Assembly (NCBI RefSeq): GCF_004354915.1 | Contig: NZ_SMSI01000002.1 | Location: 558,001 to 622,000 of the forward strand | DNA: 64,000 nucleotides | From: Pseudohoeflea suaedae | GTDB lineage: Bacteria > Pseudomonadota > Alphaproteobacteria > Rhizobiales > Rhizobiaceae | Direction of reading: 5' to 3' | Shown: piece after piece, positions 6,936 to 15,323 of the stretch | Layout: the number at the start of each line of letters is the position of its first letter | How positions within the stretch are numbered: the first letter of the stretch is position 1 | Notes under the pieces: generated by a model | Database searches by the model: none | What the model saw: the letters and a program-made list of their open reading frames with translations, nothing else | Told to the model about the DNA's origin: nothing | Program-made: the position numbers and the translations under genes

Positions 6936-8375
6936 TCAGTTCGGTGTGGCCCAGCAGGCAAAGCCCTTCTTCTTCAAGGCGCGGCAGGCATTGACCGCGG
7001 ATGTCTGGCCCGAGAAGCCGGCGAAACGCGCGCGGTACAACTCGTTATAGGCCATGGTGAAAGGCTCGGTGCCCGACAGGGTGTTGCCGGCGGCCGATTT
7101 TGCGCGCCCCAGAAGCGCCTGAGCGGCATCCTCGTCGGGGGTGGCGCCTATCTGGATCTGCCAGCCTGAGCGGACCGTGGGCTCGGCAACGGCTGCAGCC
7201 GGGGTGGTGGAGGCGGTGGTCACCGGATCGATGACGGCTTCGACAGCTTCGGCGGCGTTGCCCACACGTGCCGACGGTGCATAGGCCGGGGCGGGCGAAG
7301 GCACGGCGACCTTCTGCTTGGCGAGCTGGGCTGCGAGCGCCTGGCGGCCGACGATCGGCTGCGAGGCTGCGGTGCCGGCATAGGCCATGTCGATGCGGCC
7401 ATTGCCCCAGCGATTGAGTTCGGGGACAGGGCCGACCTTCGGCAGGTCGAGATTGGCAACTGCCACCGGGACGGCGGAAACGCCGACCTTGGCGATGTTC
7501 AGGCCGCCGCCGCGCGTCGAGGCCTTCGGCAGGTACTGCGCAATCAGCTTTTCCATCTGGGCATTGCGGGAGGCGCCGGTGCGGCCGCCCATGACAACGG
7601 CGACAATCGAGCGGTCGCGGTCGACGACGGACGACACGAGATTGAAGCCCGAAGCATTGGTGTAGCCGGTCTTGATGCCGTCCACGCCGCGGACACGGCC
7701 CAGAAGCCGGTTATGGTTGCCCATGCGGGTGTTGCCGAACTTGAAGGAGCGGGTGGAAAAATACTTGTAGTACTGCGGATAATGCTCGCGCAGCGCGATG
7801 CCGAGGCGAGCCATGTCGTGGGCAGTGGTGACCTGCTGCGCGTTCGGCAGGCCGCTGGCGTTCTTGAAGACCGTCTTCGTCATGCCGAGCTGGCGTGCCT
7901 TCGCGGTCATCATGCGGGCGAAGCCGGCTTCGGAACCGCCAAGGAATTCACCGGTCGCGGTAGCCGCGTCGTTGGCCGACTTGGTGACAAGGGCCAGGAT
8001 CGCCTGCTCGACGGTGATCGACCGGCCGGCGCCGATGCCCAGTTTGGTCGGCGGTTCGGATGCCGCGTGTTTGGAAAATGTGATCTTGGAATCGAGCGAG
8101 ATACGGTTGGCATCCAGCGCCTCGAAGACAAGGTACAGCGTCATCATCTTGGTCAGCGAGGCCGGATAACGCTGTGCATCGGCGCTGCTTTCATACAGAA
8201 CCTGGCCGGTCTTGGCGTCGATGACGATGCCTGCATATTTCGAGTTCGCTGCCGCGGGCGAAGCCGAGACGGCAAAGCCGGCGACCATGAAAAGGGCGAC
8301 GGCTGCTTGACGAAAACGGAAACGGCGGAAAACGGTCTGGGTCTTCTGCTTACGCTTGAACACTTGTGTACTCAT
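6936..8375 (-). CDS. D-alanyl-D-alanine carboxypeptidase with C-terminal SPOR domain
   Basis: Penicillin-binding protein 5/6-type serine peptidase (family S11) exported to the periplasm, where it trims the terminal D-Ala of peptidoglycan stem peptides. From the ATG at 8375 it is 479 residues with a signal peptide ending near ASPAAA (residue 43). Catalytic motifs are SLTK (73-76), SAN (133-135) and KTGYT (235-239). After a Pro/Ala-rich linker (about 350-400) the last 75 residues form a SPOR domain (WQIQIGATPDEDAAQALL, then two Cys), which binds denuded septal glycan. A GTG five codons upstream (8390) is an alternative start. A second S11 enzyme lies at 49.7-50.5 kb. Confidence 0.93.
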   Translation of the reverse strand: MSTQVFKRKQKTQTVFRRFRFRQAAVALFMVAGFAVSASPAAANSKYAGIVIDAKTGQVLYESSADAQRYPASLTKMMTLYLVFEALDANRISLDSKITFSKHAASEPPTKLGIGAGRSITVEQAILALVTKSANDAATATGEFLGGSEAGFARMMTAKARQLGMTKTVFKNASGLPNAQQVTTAHDMARLGIALREHYPQYYKYFSTRSFKFGNTRMGNHNRLLGRVRGVDGIKTGYTNASGFNLVSSVVDRDRSIVAVVMGGRTGASRNAQMEKLIAQYLPKASTRGGGLNIAKVGVSAVPVAVANLDLPKVGPVPELNRWGNGRIDMAYAGTAASQPIVGRQALAAQLAKQKVAVPSPAPAYAPSARVGNAAEAVEAVIDPVTTASTTPAAAVAEPTVRSGWQIQIGATPDEDAAQALLGRAKSAAGNTLSGTEPFTMAYNELYRARFAGFSGQTSAVNACRALKKKGFACWATPN

Positions 8376-8525
8376 TGAACCGGGATGCACATTGCGGCCC
8401 TGTCAGCCGCGATTTCAGGCCAGACTACCCAAGCGTCCTTACCAAACTGTTTATGATGAACGCTTCCTTTCCACGGCATGTAAATTTCCGTCGATCGTTC
8501 CACAGCGAAACGTTTTGCAGGCGCT

Positions 8526-8543
8526 ATTTGTGCAGTGCACAAA
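8526..8543. promoter_or_regulatory. operator-like palindrome upstream of the phasin gene
   Basis: TTTGTGC-AGT-GCACAAA (8527-8543) is a perfect 7-bp inverted repeat ending six bases before the -35 box of the phasin promoter. Its core ATTTGTGCA-R-TGCAC recurs at 48702-48716 upstream of sulP. TGCA-rich palindromes near phasin genes are typical targets of PhaR/AniA-type regulators of polyhydroxybutyrate metabolism; assigning that regulator here is inference. Confidence 0.5.
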
Positions 8544-8548
8544 ATATC

Positions 8549-8577
8549 TTGACATTATGGTGCGATGCATCTAAATA
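8549..8577 (+). promoter_or_regulatory. sigma-70-type promoter of the phasin gene
   Basis: A consensus TTGACA (8549-8554), a 17-base spacer and TAAATA (8572-8577). The expected start near 8584 leaves a leader of about 30 nt. This is the best housekeeping promoter match I found in the window, as expected for an abundant granule protein. Confidence 0.7.
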
Positions 8578-8614
8578 AAGCCGATCCCGCACGGAAACAG
8601 AACTGGACAGTGTG

Positions 8615-8944
8615 ATGATGAATTTTGACTCGACACAGAAAATGACCAAGGAAGCCATGGACAACATGCTGACGGCTTATTCGTCCATGACCAAGGGTTT
8701 CCAGCAGATCGCAGCGGAAGCTGCCGATTATTCGAAGAAGTCCTACGAAGACAGCGCCGCTGCGTTCGAGAAGCTCGTCACCGCGAAGAGCCTCGACAAG
8801 GCGTTCGAAGTCCAGTCGGACTACGCAAAGACCTCCTATGAGGGTTTCGTGGCCCAGGCGACGAAGATGGGTGAACTCTACACCGATCTCGCCAAGGAAG
8901 CCTACAAGCCCTTCGAAGACGCCGTCGCCAAGGCAACTGCCTAA
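8615..8944 (+). CDS. phasin family protein
   Basis: About 109-residue, almost entirely helical amphipathic protein of the alphaproteobacterial phasin family (Phasin_2-like), which coats polyhydroxyalkanoate granules in the cytosol. The sequence has repeated helices with aromatic-Ser/Lys patterns (DYSKKSYEDSAAAFEKL, then DYAKTSYEGF and YTDLAKEAYKPFE) and no Cys. GTG 8612, ATG 8615 and ATG 8618 are all possible starts; I choose 8615. It has its own strong promoter and terminator, and the upstream palindrome suggests regulation by polyester metabolism. No PHA synthase gene is in the window, so involvement in granules comes from the family. Confidence 0.88.
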   Translation: MMNFDSTQKMTKEAMDNMLTAYSSMTKGFQQIAAEAADYSKKSYEDSAAAFEKLVTAKSLDKAFEVQSDYAKTSYEGFVAQATKMGELYTDLAKEAYKPFEDAVAKATA

Positions 8945-8998
8945 GGCTTGACGCTCTTCTCCCGTTGATCCGTCAGGGGCGGGGTGTGGACAGGGTGG

Positions 8999-9029
8999 CC
9001 CGGTCGCGAATTTCGCGGCCGGGTTTTTT
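8999..9029 (+). terminator. Rho-independent terminator after phasin
   Basis: Ten-base-pair stem with one G-U pair (8999-9008 with 9014-9023), a five-base loop and six T residues (9024-9029). The remaining 185 bases to clpS contain no further recognisable feature. Confidence 0.85.
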
Positions 9030-9215
9030 CGTCTCTGGCGGGAGCTGCGGTGGCGCGACGCGTCCGCCGGCAAGCGGTCTGGTTGCAATCGCGAACAAAA
9101 ATCCGTGCCTGTTGAGATTGGGGGCTTAAAATCGCCTCAGGAAGGATTAAATTACGCATTCAAGCGAATTGCACGGTCCGGACCGCTTCCGGGCCGAGGA
9201 AGGTGACCGACGGGA

Positions 9216-9584
9216 ATGCGGATTTTGATGAAACCAGCCAAACCCCTCGTCATGCAGGCCGACAAGAAGACCGGGAATACGCCGCCGGAACGCGGCACTC
9301 AGGTGATCACGAAAACACGCCCGGATATCAAGCGCCCCAGCCTCTATCGGGTGCTGCTGCTCAATGACGACTACACGCCCATGGAATTCGTGATCCATGT
9401 GCTCGAACATTTCTTCCAGAAAGATCGTGAACAGGCGACGCGCATCATGCTCCATGTTCATAATCACGGCGTTGGCGAATGCGGCGTCTTTACTTTCGAG
9501 GTGGCGGAAACCAAGGTCACACAGGTGATGGATTTCGCTCGGGAGAACCATCATCCGTTGCAATGCGTGATGGAAAAGAAGTGA
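9216..9584 (+). CDS. clpS: ATP-dependent Clp protease adaptor ClpS
   Basis: 122-residue N-degron adaptor that binds proteins with destabilising N-terminal residues and delivers them to ClpAP. After a variable 40-residue tail comes the ClpS core: [20 protein letters not shown] (binding pocket Asn-Asp and Met), then [21 protein letters not shown] near 80-100, where the conserved His residues that contact the N-terminal amine lie. The gene directly precedes clpA (9 nt between). The long N-terminus could start at later Met codons (MKPAKP or MQADKK); the ATG at 9216 has a GAGGAAGG element about ten bases away. Confidence 0.96.
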   Translation: MRILMKPAKPLVMQADKKTGNTPPERGTQVITKTRPDIKRPSLYRVLLLNDDYTPMEFVIHVLEHFFQKDREQATRIMLHVHNHGVGECGVFTFEVAETKVTQVMDFARENHHPLQCVMEKK

Positions 9585-9593
9585 GGTCCGAAC

Positions 9594-12125
9594 GTGCCAA
9601 GTTTTTCTCCCAGCCTTGAAAAGGCAATCCATCAGGCGCTCACACTCGCCAATGAGCGTCACCATGAATATGCAACGCTCGAGCATCTGTTGCTCGCGCT
9701 CATCGAGGATCCCGATGCGGCTGCCGTGATGGGCGCATGCAATGTCGATCTCGACGAGCTGCGCACCACGGTGGTCGAGTATGTCGACAAGGAACTCAAC
9801 AATCTCATCACCGGCTATAACGAGGATTCCAAGCCCACCTCGGGCTTCCAGCGCGTCATTCAGCGCGCCGTCATCCACGTCCAGTCGTCGGGTCGCGAGG
9901 AAGTGACCGGCGCCAACGTGCTGGTGGCGATATTCGCGGAGCGCGAAAGCCATGCGGCCTATTTCCTGCAGGAGCAGGAGATGACCCGCTACGACGCCGT
10001 CAATTTCATTTCCCATGGCATCGCCAAGCGCCCCGGCGCGGGAGAGGAACGCACGGTGCGCGGTGCGGATACCGAGGGCGAGGAGGACAAGACGATAGGC
10101 GAGGGCGAGGAAACGGCCAAGAAGAAGGGCCCGGATGCGCTCACCGCCTATTGCGTCAACCTCAATGACAAGGCCCAGGACGGTCGCATCGATCCGCTGA
10201 TCGGCCGCATGGACGAGGTCAACAGGACGATCCAGATCCTGTGCCGCCGCTCGAAGAACAATCCGCTTTATGTGGGCGATCCCGGCGTCGGCAAGACCGC
10301 GATCGCCGAAGGTCTTGCCAAGCGCATCGTCGAGGGCGACGTGCCGGAAGTTTTGCAGGACTCCACCATCTACTCGCTCGACATGGGCTCGCTTCTGGCG
10401 GGCACGCGTTACCGCGGGGATTTCGAGGAGCGCCTGAAGCAGGTGGTCAAGGAACTCGAGGACATGCCCGGCGCGGTGTTGTTCATCGACGAGATCCACA
10501 CCGTCATCGGTGCCGGCGCCACCTCGGGCGGCGCGATGGATGCGTCCAACCTGCTCAAGCCCGCGCTGTCGTCCGGCGCGATCCGCTGCATCGGCTCGAC
10601 CACCTACAAGGAATACCGCCAGTTCTTCGAAAAGGACCGGGCGCTCGTCCGTCGCTTCCAGAAGATCGATGTCAACGAGCCGACGCTCGACGATGCCGTT
10701 GAGATCCTCAAGGGCCTGCGCCCGTATTTCGAGGAGTATCACAAGGTCAAGTATTCGGATGAGGCCATCAAGGCTGCCGTCGAACTCTCGGCACGCTACA
10801 TCACCGATCGCAAACTGCCGGACAAGGCAATCGACGTGATCGACGAAACCGGTGCCTCGCAGATGCTTCTCGTGGAATCCAAGCGGCGGAAGAAGATCAC
10901 CGAAACGGATATCGAGGCGACCATTGCCACCATGGCCCGCATCCCGGCCAAGACCGTGTCGAAGGACGACGAGACCGTTCTCGCCAATCTCGACAAGGAA
11001 CTGCGCTCGGTCGTCTATGGCCAGGATCCGGCGATCGACGCGTTGACTGCGGCTATCCGCCTGGCGCGGGCCGGCCTGCGCGAACCCGACAAGCCGATCG
11101 GCAGCTATTTGTTCTCCGGCCCCACCGGCGTCGGCAAGACTGAGGTCGCCCGTCAGCTTGCCTCTTCGCTCGGCGTGGAGCTCCTGCGGTTCGATATGTC
11201 GGAATACATGGAGCGGCACACGGTCTCGCGTCTCATCGGCGCGCCTCCTGGCTATGTCGGTTTTGATCAGGGCGGTCTTCTGACCGACGGCGTCGATCAG
11301 CATCCCTACAGCGTGCTGCTGCTCGACGAGATCGAGAAGGCACATCCGGACCTGTTCAACATCCTGCTGCAGGTGATGGACCATGGATCGCTGACCGACC
11401 ACAACGGCAAGAAGATCGACTTCCGCAACGTCATTCTCATCATGACGACCAATGCGGGCGCCGCCGATCTTGCCAAGGCCAATATCGGTTTCGGCTCGTC
11501 CAAGCGCGACAGCGACGACATGGAGGCAATCAACCGGCTGTTCACGCCGGAATTCCGCAACCGTCTCGACGCCATCATCCCGTTCGGGCCGCTGCCGCCG
11601 CAGGTCGTCAACATGGTGGTGCAGAAGTTCGTCATGCAGCTGGAAGCCCAGCTCGCCGAGCGCAATGTCACCTTCGATCTCGGCGAGGACGCAATCAAGT
11701 GGCTGGCCGAAAAGGGGTATGACGAGCGCATGGGCGCACGTCCGCTCGGCCGCGTCATCCAGGAGCACATCAAGAAGGAGCTCGCCAACGAGCTGCTCTT
11801 CGGCAAGCTCAAGGATGGCGGCACGGTCAAGGTGACCGTGGGAACGCGTGACAACGGAACGCGCGGTCTGCTGCTCGAGGCGATCCCTGCGGAAGCTCCG
11901 GTGAAGCCGAAGAAGGAAGATCCGGGCAAGTCGACGTCGAAATCGAAGTCGACGACCAAGGCCAAGACGACGCGCAAGACCCCGGCAAAGAAGAGCCCGC
12001 CGAAGAAACCCGATGCGGAAGCGACCGCCGAGAGCGGGTCGTCGAAGGCATCGGACGGCGAGGGCGAGAACAAGCCTGCCGCCAAGCGTTCCGGCACGGT
12101 GCCGAAGGTACCGCGCAAGAAATAA
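9594..12125 (+). CDS. clpA: ATP-dependent Clp protease ATP-binding subunit ClpA
   Basis: 843-residue AAA+ unfoldase that feeds substrates into ClpP. An N-terminal ClpN double repeat (1-145) is followed by AAA module 1 with Walker A GDPGVGKT (228-235) and Walker B LFIDEIH, then module 2 with Walker A GPTGVGKT near 509-516, [12 protein letters not shown], and the C-terminal D2-small domain. The GTG start at 9594 has GAGG seven bases upstream and lies 9 nt after clpS. The last 70 residues (about 775-843) are a low-complexity tail rich in Lys, Ser, Thr, Pro and Ala ([18 protein letters not shown]) and resemble histone H1; E. coli ClpA lacks this. Confidence 0.97.
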   Translation: MPSFSPSLEKAIHQALTLANERHHEYATLEHLLLALIEDPDAAAVMGACNVDLDELRTTVVEYVDKELNNLITGYNEDSKPTSGFQRVIQRAVIHVQSSGREEVTGANVLVAIFAERESHAAYFLQEQEMTRYDAVNFISHGIAKRPGAGEERTVRGADTEGEEDKTIGEGEETAKKKGPDALTAYCVNLNDKAQDGRIDPLIGRMDEVNRTIQILCRRSKNNPLYVGDPGVGKTAIAEGLAKRIVEGDVPEVLQDSTIYSLDMGSLLAGTRYRGDFEERLKQVVKELEDMPGAVLFIDEIHTVIGAGATSGGAMDASNLLKPALSSGAIRCIGSTTYKEYRQFFEKDRALVRRFQKIDVNEPTLDDAVEILKGLRPYFEEYHKVKYSDEAIKAAVELSARYITDRKLPDKAIDVIDETGASQMLLVESKRRKKITETDIEATIATMARIPAKTVSKDDETVLANLDKELRSVVYGQDPAIDALTAAIRLARAGLREPDKPIGSYLFSGPTGVGKTEVARQLASSLGVELLRFDMSEYMERHTVSRLIGAPPGYVGFDQGGLLTDGVDQHPYSVLLLDEIEKAHPDLFNILLQVMDHGSLTDHNGKKIDFRNVILIMTTNAGAADLAKANIGFGSSKRDSDDMEAINRLFTPEFRNRLDAIIPFGPLPPQVVNMVVQKFVMQLEAQLAERNVTFDLGEDAIKWLAEKGYDERMGARPLGRVIQEHIKKELANELLFGKLKDGGTVKVTVGTRDNGTRGLLLEAIPAEAPVKPKKEDPGKSTSKSKSTTKAKTTRKTPAKKSPPKKPDAEATAESGSSKASDGEGENKPAAKRSGTVPKVPRKK

Positions 12126-12145
12126 CCGTTTTCCACGGTTCAGGA

Positions 12146-12172
12146 TGCCCCGGTCATCGCCGGGGCATTTTT
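12146..12172 (+). terminator. Rho-independent terminator after clpA
   Basis: Perfect 8-bp stem TGCCCCGG (12146-12153) / CCGGGGCA (12160-12167), a six-base loop and five T. It leaves only 47 bases before the beta-lactamase start. Confidence 0.9.
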
Positions 12173-12219
12173 GTTTGTGCTGATCATTCGGCGGAGAATT
12201 TTCGAAGAGGGGATCCTTC

Positions 12220-13029
12220 ATGCGGCGACTTCTGATGGTGTCTGCGGCGTTTCTCGCAATCGGGGCATCGACGGCACTTGCCCGGACACGGGTGGTCTGC
12301 ACACTGGCGACAGATGCCCAGAGCGGCGAGGTCCTGTTGGAGGAAGGCGATTGCGCCGGCCGCATGGCGCCGGCCTCCACCTTCAAGATCGCGATCGCCC
12401 TGATGGGTTTCGACAGCGGCGTCCTTCAATCGCCCGAAGCGCCGGAACTCGCCTTCAAGGAGGGCTATGCCGACTGGCGGCCTGAATGGAAACAGGCGAC
12501 CACACCGGCGCGCTGGATGAAATATTCCGTCGTCTGGTATTCGCAGCAGGTGACGCAGACGCTCGGCGAGCAGGCATACCGGCGCTACACCGAGGCCTTC
12601 GGATACGGCAATGCCGATGTGTCGGGCGATCCCGGAAAACACAATGGCCTGACCCAGGCCTGGCTGAGTTCGTCGCTTGAAATCTCGCCGCGCGAGCAGG
12701 TGGATTTTCTTCGCCGGATGATCGGCGGGCAGCTGCCGGTCAGCCCGGAGGCCGTGGCGAATACCGCGGCAATCACCGATTATGGGATGAAGGGCGACGG
12801 CTGGCATGTGCATGGCAAGACCGGTGCGGGGCTGCCGAGAGGCGATGACGGCGAATTGCTGCGCGGCCAGCCCTTCGGATGGTTTGTCGGCTGGGCGGAG
12901 AAGGACGGCCGCAAGGTCGTGTTCGCCCGCCTGATCCGCGACAGCGAGAGGCAGGAGACGCCGCCCGGTTTTCGTGCGCGGGACGGGGTAATCGAAGCGC
13001 TCTTCGCTACAAATGGCGCAATCGACTGA
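12220..13029 (+). CDS. class D (OXA-type) beta-lactamase
   Basis: 269-residue periplasmic serine hydrolase that opens the beta-lactam ring by acylation. The signal peptide ends at ALA (residues 19-21). All class D motifs are visible: STFK (53-56, nucleophile Ser53 and carboxylatable Lys56), SVV (103-105) within KYSVVWYSQQ, YGN (129-131) and KTG (200-202) preceded by HVHG. Length is standard. A GAGGGG ribosome site precedes the ATG. It lies behind the clpA terminator with no clear promoter of its own, and base composition is like its neighbours. Hydrolytic range cannot be read from sequence alone; it may be an intrinsic chromosomal enzyme. Confidence 0.92.
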   Translation: MRRLLMVSAAFLAIGASTALARTRVVCTLATDAQSGEVLLEEGDCAGRMAPASTFKIAIALMGFDSGVLQSPEAPELAFKEGYADWRPEWKQATTPARWMKYSVVWYSQQVTQTLGEQAYRRYTEAFGYGNADVSGDPGKHNGLTQAWLSSSLEISPREQVDFLRRMIGGQLPVSPEAVANTAAITDYGMKGDGWHVHGKTGAGLPRGDDGELLRGQPFGWFVGWAEKDGRKVVFARLIRDSERQETPPGFRARDGVIEALFATNGAID

Positions 13030-13096
13030 GGCGCCGAGGGCGGGCTCGTGCGAAATTGCTTTTGCGGCCCGCTGAAAAAAGGTCTACCAAACGGGC

Positions 13097-13867
13097 ATGC
13101 AGTCACCCGCCAAACCGGCCGGCGGTTCCTACTGGTTCTTCCGGGGAATGCGCGGCATCGTCTCGCTTCCGGCCTTCATTCTCTTCTGCTCTTTCGTGGG
13201 ATTCACCGGCTTTGCGGTGGAATCTGGCATCACGCGCGCGGAAGCGGTGTTCATGACCGGATCGGTCTGGGCCTTGCCTGCGATGGTTCTGCTGGTCACC
13301 TCAGCACTCGGCAGCGCCGCGCTTCCGGCAGCCTTTCTCACCGTCACCCTGTCGTCCATCCGCCTAATGCCGATGGTGGCCGCGCTCATTCCCGAAATCC
13401 GCACCCGCAAGACGCGGACGATCGCGCTCCTGGCCGTCTCGCACTTCATTGCGGTGACCTCCTGGGTCTTCACGATGGAGCGGATCGCGAAGGTGCCGCC
13501 GGAACACAGGGTCAAGTTCTTCGCCGGGTTCGGCATGACGCTGACGAGCTGCAACATGATGATCGTCGGATTCGGCTACAATCTCGTCGGCGCGCTTCCT
13601 CCGCTTGCCGCGGGCACGCTGTTTTTCCTGACGCCGATCTATTTCATCACCTCGATCTGGGCATCGGCGCGGGACATGTCGGTCTATATCGCGATGATCG
13701 TCGGGGTGGTCCTGGCGCCGGTCTTCCATCAGGTCGCACCGGAATTCGACATTCTCTACACCGGCATCGTCGGCGGCACGATCGCCTTCGGGATCGAGCG
13801 GCTGATCCGTGTCCGGCAGGCGAACGCGTCCGCACGGACGGACGAACCGGGCAGGGTGGAGCCATGA
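13097..13867 (+). CDS. AzlC family branched-chain amino acid exporter, large subunit
   Basis: 256-residue membrane protein of the AzlC family. With an AzlD partner these form exporters of branched-chain amino acids or similar compounds (YgaZ/YgaH type). About six hydrophobic segments follow a short N-terminus. The family opening GGSYWFFRGMRGIVSLPAFI and the central SSIRLMPMVAALIPEI (about 92-107) are seen. Its ATGA overlap with the next gene shows translational coupling. It lies 67 nt after the beta-lactamase gene on the same strand, so read-through from there is possible. Confidence 0.88.
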   Translation: MQSPAKPAGGSYWFFRGMRGIVSLPAFILFCSFVGFTGFAVESGITRAEAVFMTGSVWALPAMVLLVTSALGSAALPAAFLTVTLSSIRLMPMVAALIPEIRTRKTRTIALLAVSHFIAVTSWVFTMERIAKVPPEHRVKFFAGFGMTLTSCNMMIVGFGYNLVGALPPLAAGTLFFLTPIYFITSIWASARDMSVYIAMIVGVVLAPVFHQVAPEFDILYTGIVGGTIAFGIERLIRVRQANASARTDEPGRVEP

Positions 13868-14217
13868 ACTGGAACTCGCTCGACGCCTGGTGGTGGCCCT
13901 TTCTCTATATCGGCATCGCGGGCTGGATCGCGACCGACATGTGGCGCTGGCTGGGCGTTCTGGTCGGCAACAGGTTGCGCGACGATTCGGCGTTCCTGAT
14001 CTGGGTCAGGTCTGTCGCTACCGCGCTCGTGGCCGCGGTGATCGCCAAGCTGATCATCTATCCGAATGGCGAACTCGCGAATTTCCCGCTCTGGCTGCGC
14101 ATCGGTTCGGCAGTGATCGGATTTGCGGTTTTTCTGGTTGCCGGCAAGCGGCCGTGGGTGGGCATCGGCACCGCGATCATCCTGATCGTCGTCGGACGCG
14201 TCCTCACCACAGGCTGA
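13864..14217 (+). CDS. AzlD domain protein, small exporter subunit
   Basis: 117-residue protein with four hydrophobic helices, matching the AzlD family. It starts at the ATG at 13864, which overlaps the azlC-type stop by 4 nt. The overlap and size are typical of the obligate AzlC/AzlD pair. The N-terminus is rich in Trp (WWWPFLYIGIAGW, 10-22). It converges on a minus-strand gene whose stop is only 6 nt away, with no clear terminator between them. Confidence 0.85.
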   Translation: MNWNSLDAWWWPFLYIGIAGWIATDMWRWLGVLVGNRLRDDSAFLIWVRSVATALVAAVIAKLIIYPNGELANFPLWLRIGSAVIGFAVFLVAGKRPWVGIGTAIILIVVGRVLTTG

Positions 14218-14223
14218 GATTTC

Positions 14224-14694
14224 CTAGTCCTCGAAACGCCTGACCACCCAGGAATAGCCTTCGCCCGCAAAGCGGATCGGCGCGGTGACCACGTCCTTCA
14301 CGCTTTCCTTCTCGGGCAATGCCGAGCGGATCTGCCTGAGAACCGTCGCGGTGATGCCGCTTTCATCCCGCGCCTCTTCGTGGTTCGCGGGCGGCCCATC
14401 CTCGGCGAGGTCCTGTTCGGCTTTCGGTTCGTTGACCCGCGGCGCAACCCCGCCCGCACCATCGGCCTCTTCGCCCGTGGCCTCGGCAATCAACTCGTTC
14501 GGGTCGGTGGGCGGCTGGCAGATCGCGATGATGACCGGATATCTGTGATCCGAATAGGCTTTCAGGCGTTCCTCGGTCTCGGCGTCGCAAGCACTAACCG
14601 TCTGCCAGCGCTTGGCGCTCTGATCGAGATAATGACATTGCGTGGCGCTGTCGTCACAGCCGAGGATCATCATGGCGATGATGGCAGCTTGCAT
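14224..14694 (-). CDS. hypothetical secreted or lipoprotein-like protein
   Basis: 156 residues with no family I can name. The N-terminus is short and hydrophobic and ends in ILGC, which fits a lipobox (Cys13), although it lacks the usual positive charges. Three more Cys follow (20, 36, 59). The middle (about 70-115) is acidic, Glu/Ala/Pro-rich and probably disordered. The C-terminus SVKDVVTAPIRFAGEGYSWVVRRF looks folded. I infer an envelope protein of narrow, probably rhizobial, distribution. Only one in-frame ATG upstream of the Cys is available before a stop, so the start is fairly firm. Confidence 0.6.
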   Translation of the reverse strand: MQAAIIAMMILGCDDSATQCHYLDQSAKRWQTVSACDAETEERLKAYSDHRYPVIIAICQPPTDPNELIAEATGEEADGAGGVAPRVNEPKAEQDLAEDGPPANHEEARDESGITATVLRQIRSALPEKESVKDVVTAPIRFAGEGYSWVVRRFED

Positions 14695-14813
14695 GGGCGT
14701 TCACTTCTTCACTTCGAATGTGCCGCGTCCGGTCGACGCCAGCATGTATGGACCGACGGGACATGGCAAAAGCATGGCCGTTCCTGGTGTTTATGCGAAA
14801 TCGTGAGCGGCAC

Positions 14814-15239
14814 TTACAGGGCCGCGCGGATTTTCTCCGCATTGGCCTTCAGCACATCCATGTCTTCCATGCCGCCCGAATGCGGCTTGAGAACCTGGCC
14901 CTCATGCCGCGGAATGACATGGAAATGGAGGTGGAAGACGGTCTGTCCGGCCGCCGGCTCATTGAACTGGGCGATAAAGACGCCATCCGCGTCAAAAGCC
15001 TTCCTTGCGGCTTTCGCCAGTTTCTGCACCACCGGAATGGTCCTGGCGAGAACCTCTGGATCGGCGTCGAGGAGGTTGCGCGAGGGCGATTTCGGGATCA
15101 CCAGAAGATGGCCCGGTGCCTGCGGCATCACATCCATGAAGGCAAGCGTGTCGTCGTCCTCGTAGAGTTTGACCGCCGGGATCTCGCCGCGCAGGATTTT
15201 CGCAAAGATATTGTCGTCTTCGTAGGCGGGCGTGGTCAT
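14814..15239 (-). CDS. HIT family protein (histidine triad nucleotide hydrolase)
   Basis: 141-residue cytosolic HIT protein of the Hint branch. The catalytic histidine triad is HLHFHVIPR near residues 98-106 (His-x-His-x-His followed by Val-Ile-Pro), with the upstream family segments DNIFAKILRGEIPAVKLYED and GHLLVIPK. Members hydrolyse purine nucleoside phosphoramidates and related adenylated compounds. The ATG at 15239 follows GGAGAAACCC; a longer frame upstream adds 21 residues without domain content. It is downstream of the FemAB-like gene on the same strand (84 nt). Confidence 0.93.
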   Translation of the reverse strand: MTTPAYEDDNIFAKILRGEIPAVKLYEDDDTLAFMDVMPQAPGHLLVIPKSPSRNLLDADPEVLARTIPVVQKLAKAARKAFDADGVFIAQFNEPAAGQTVFHLHFHVIPRHEGQVLKPHSGGMEDMDVLKANAEKIRAAL

Positions 15240-15323
15240 CCGGGTTTCTCCTCGTCTCGATCGTTTCGACTGCCGTTCTATCGCCCGCGCAAGGCAAGTC
15301 AATCGGACCGACAGTCCGATGGC

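Noticed and set aside
9147-12386. Minus-strand open frame of over 1000 codons opposite clpS and clpA
   Set aside because: Its composition (His, Arg, Asp, Leu, Val-rich) is the mirror of high-GC codon bias in clpA, it has no domain, and the plus strand carries unambiguous ClpS and ClpA.
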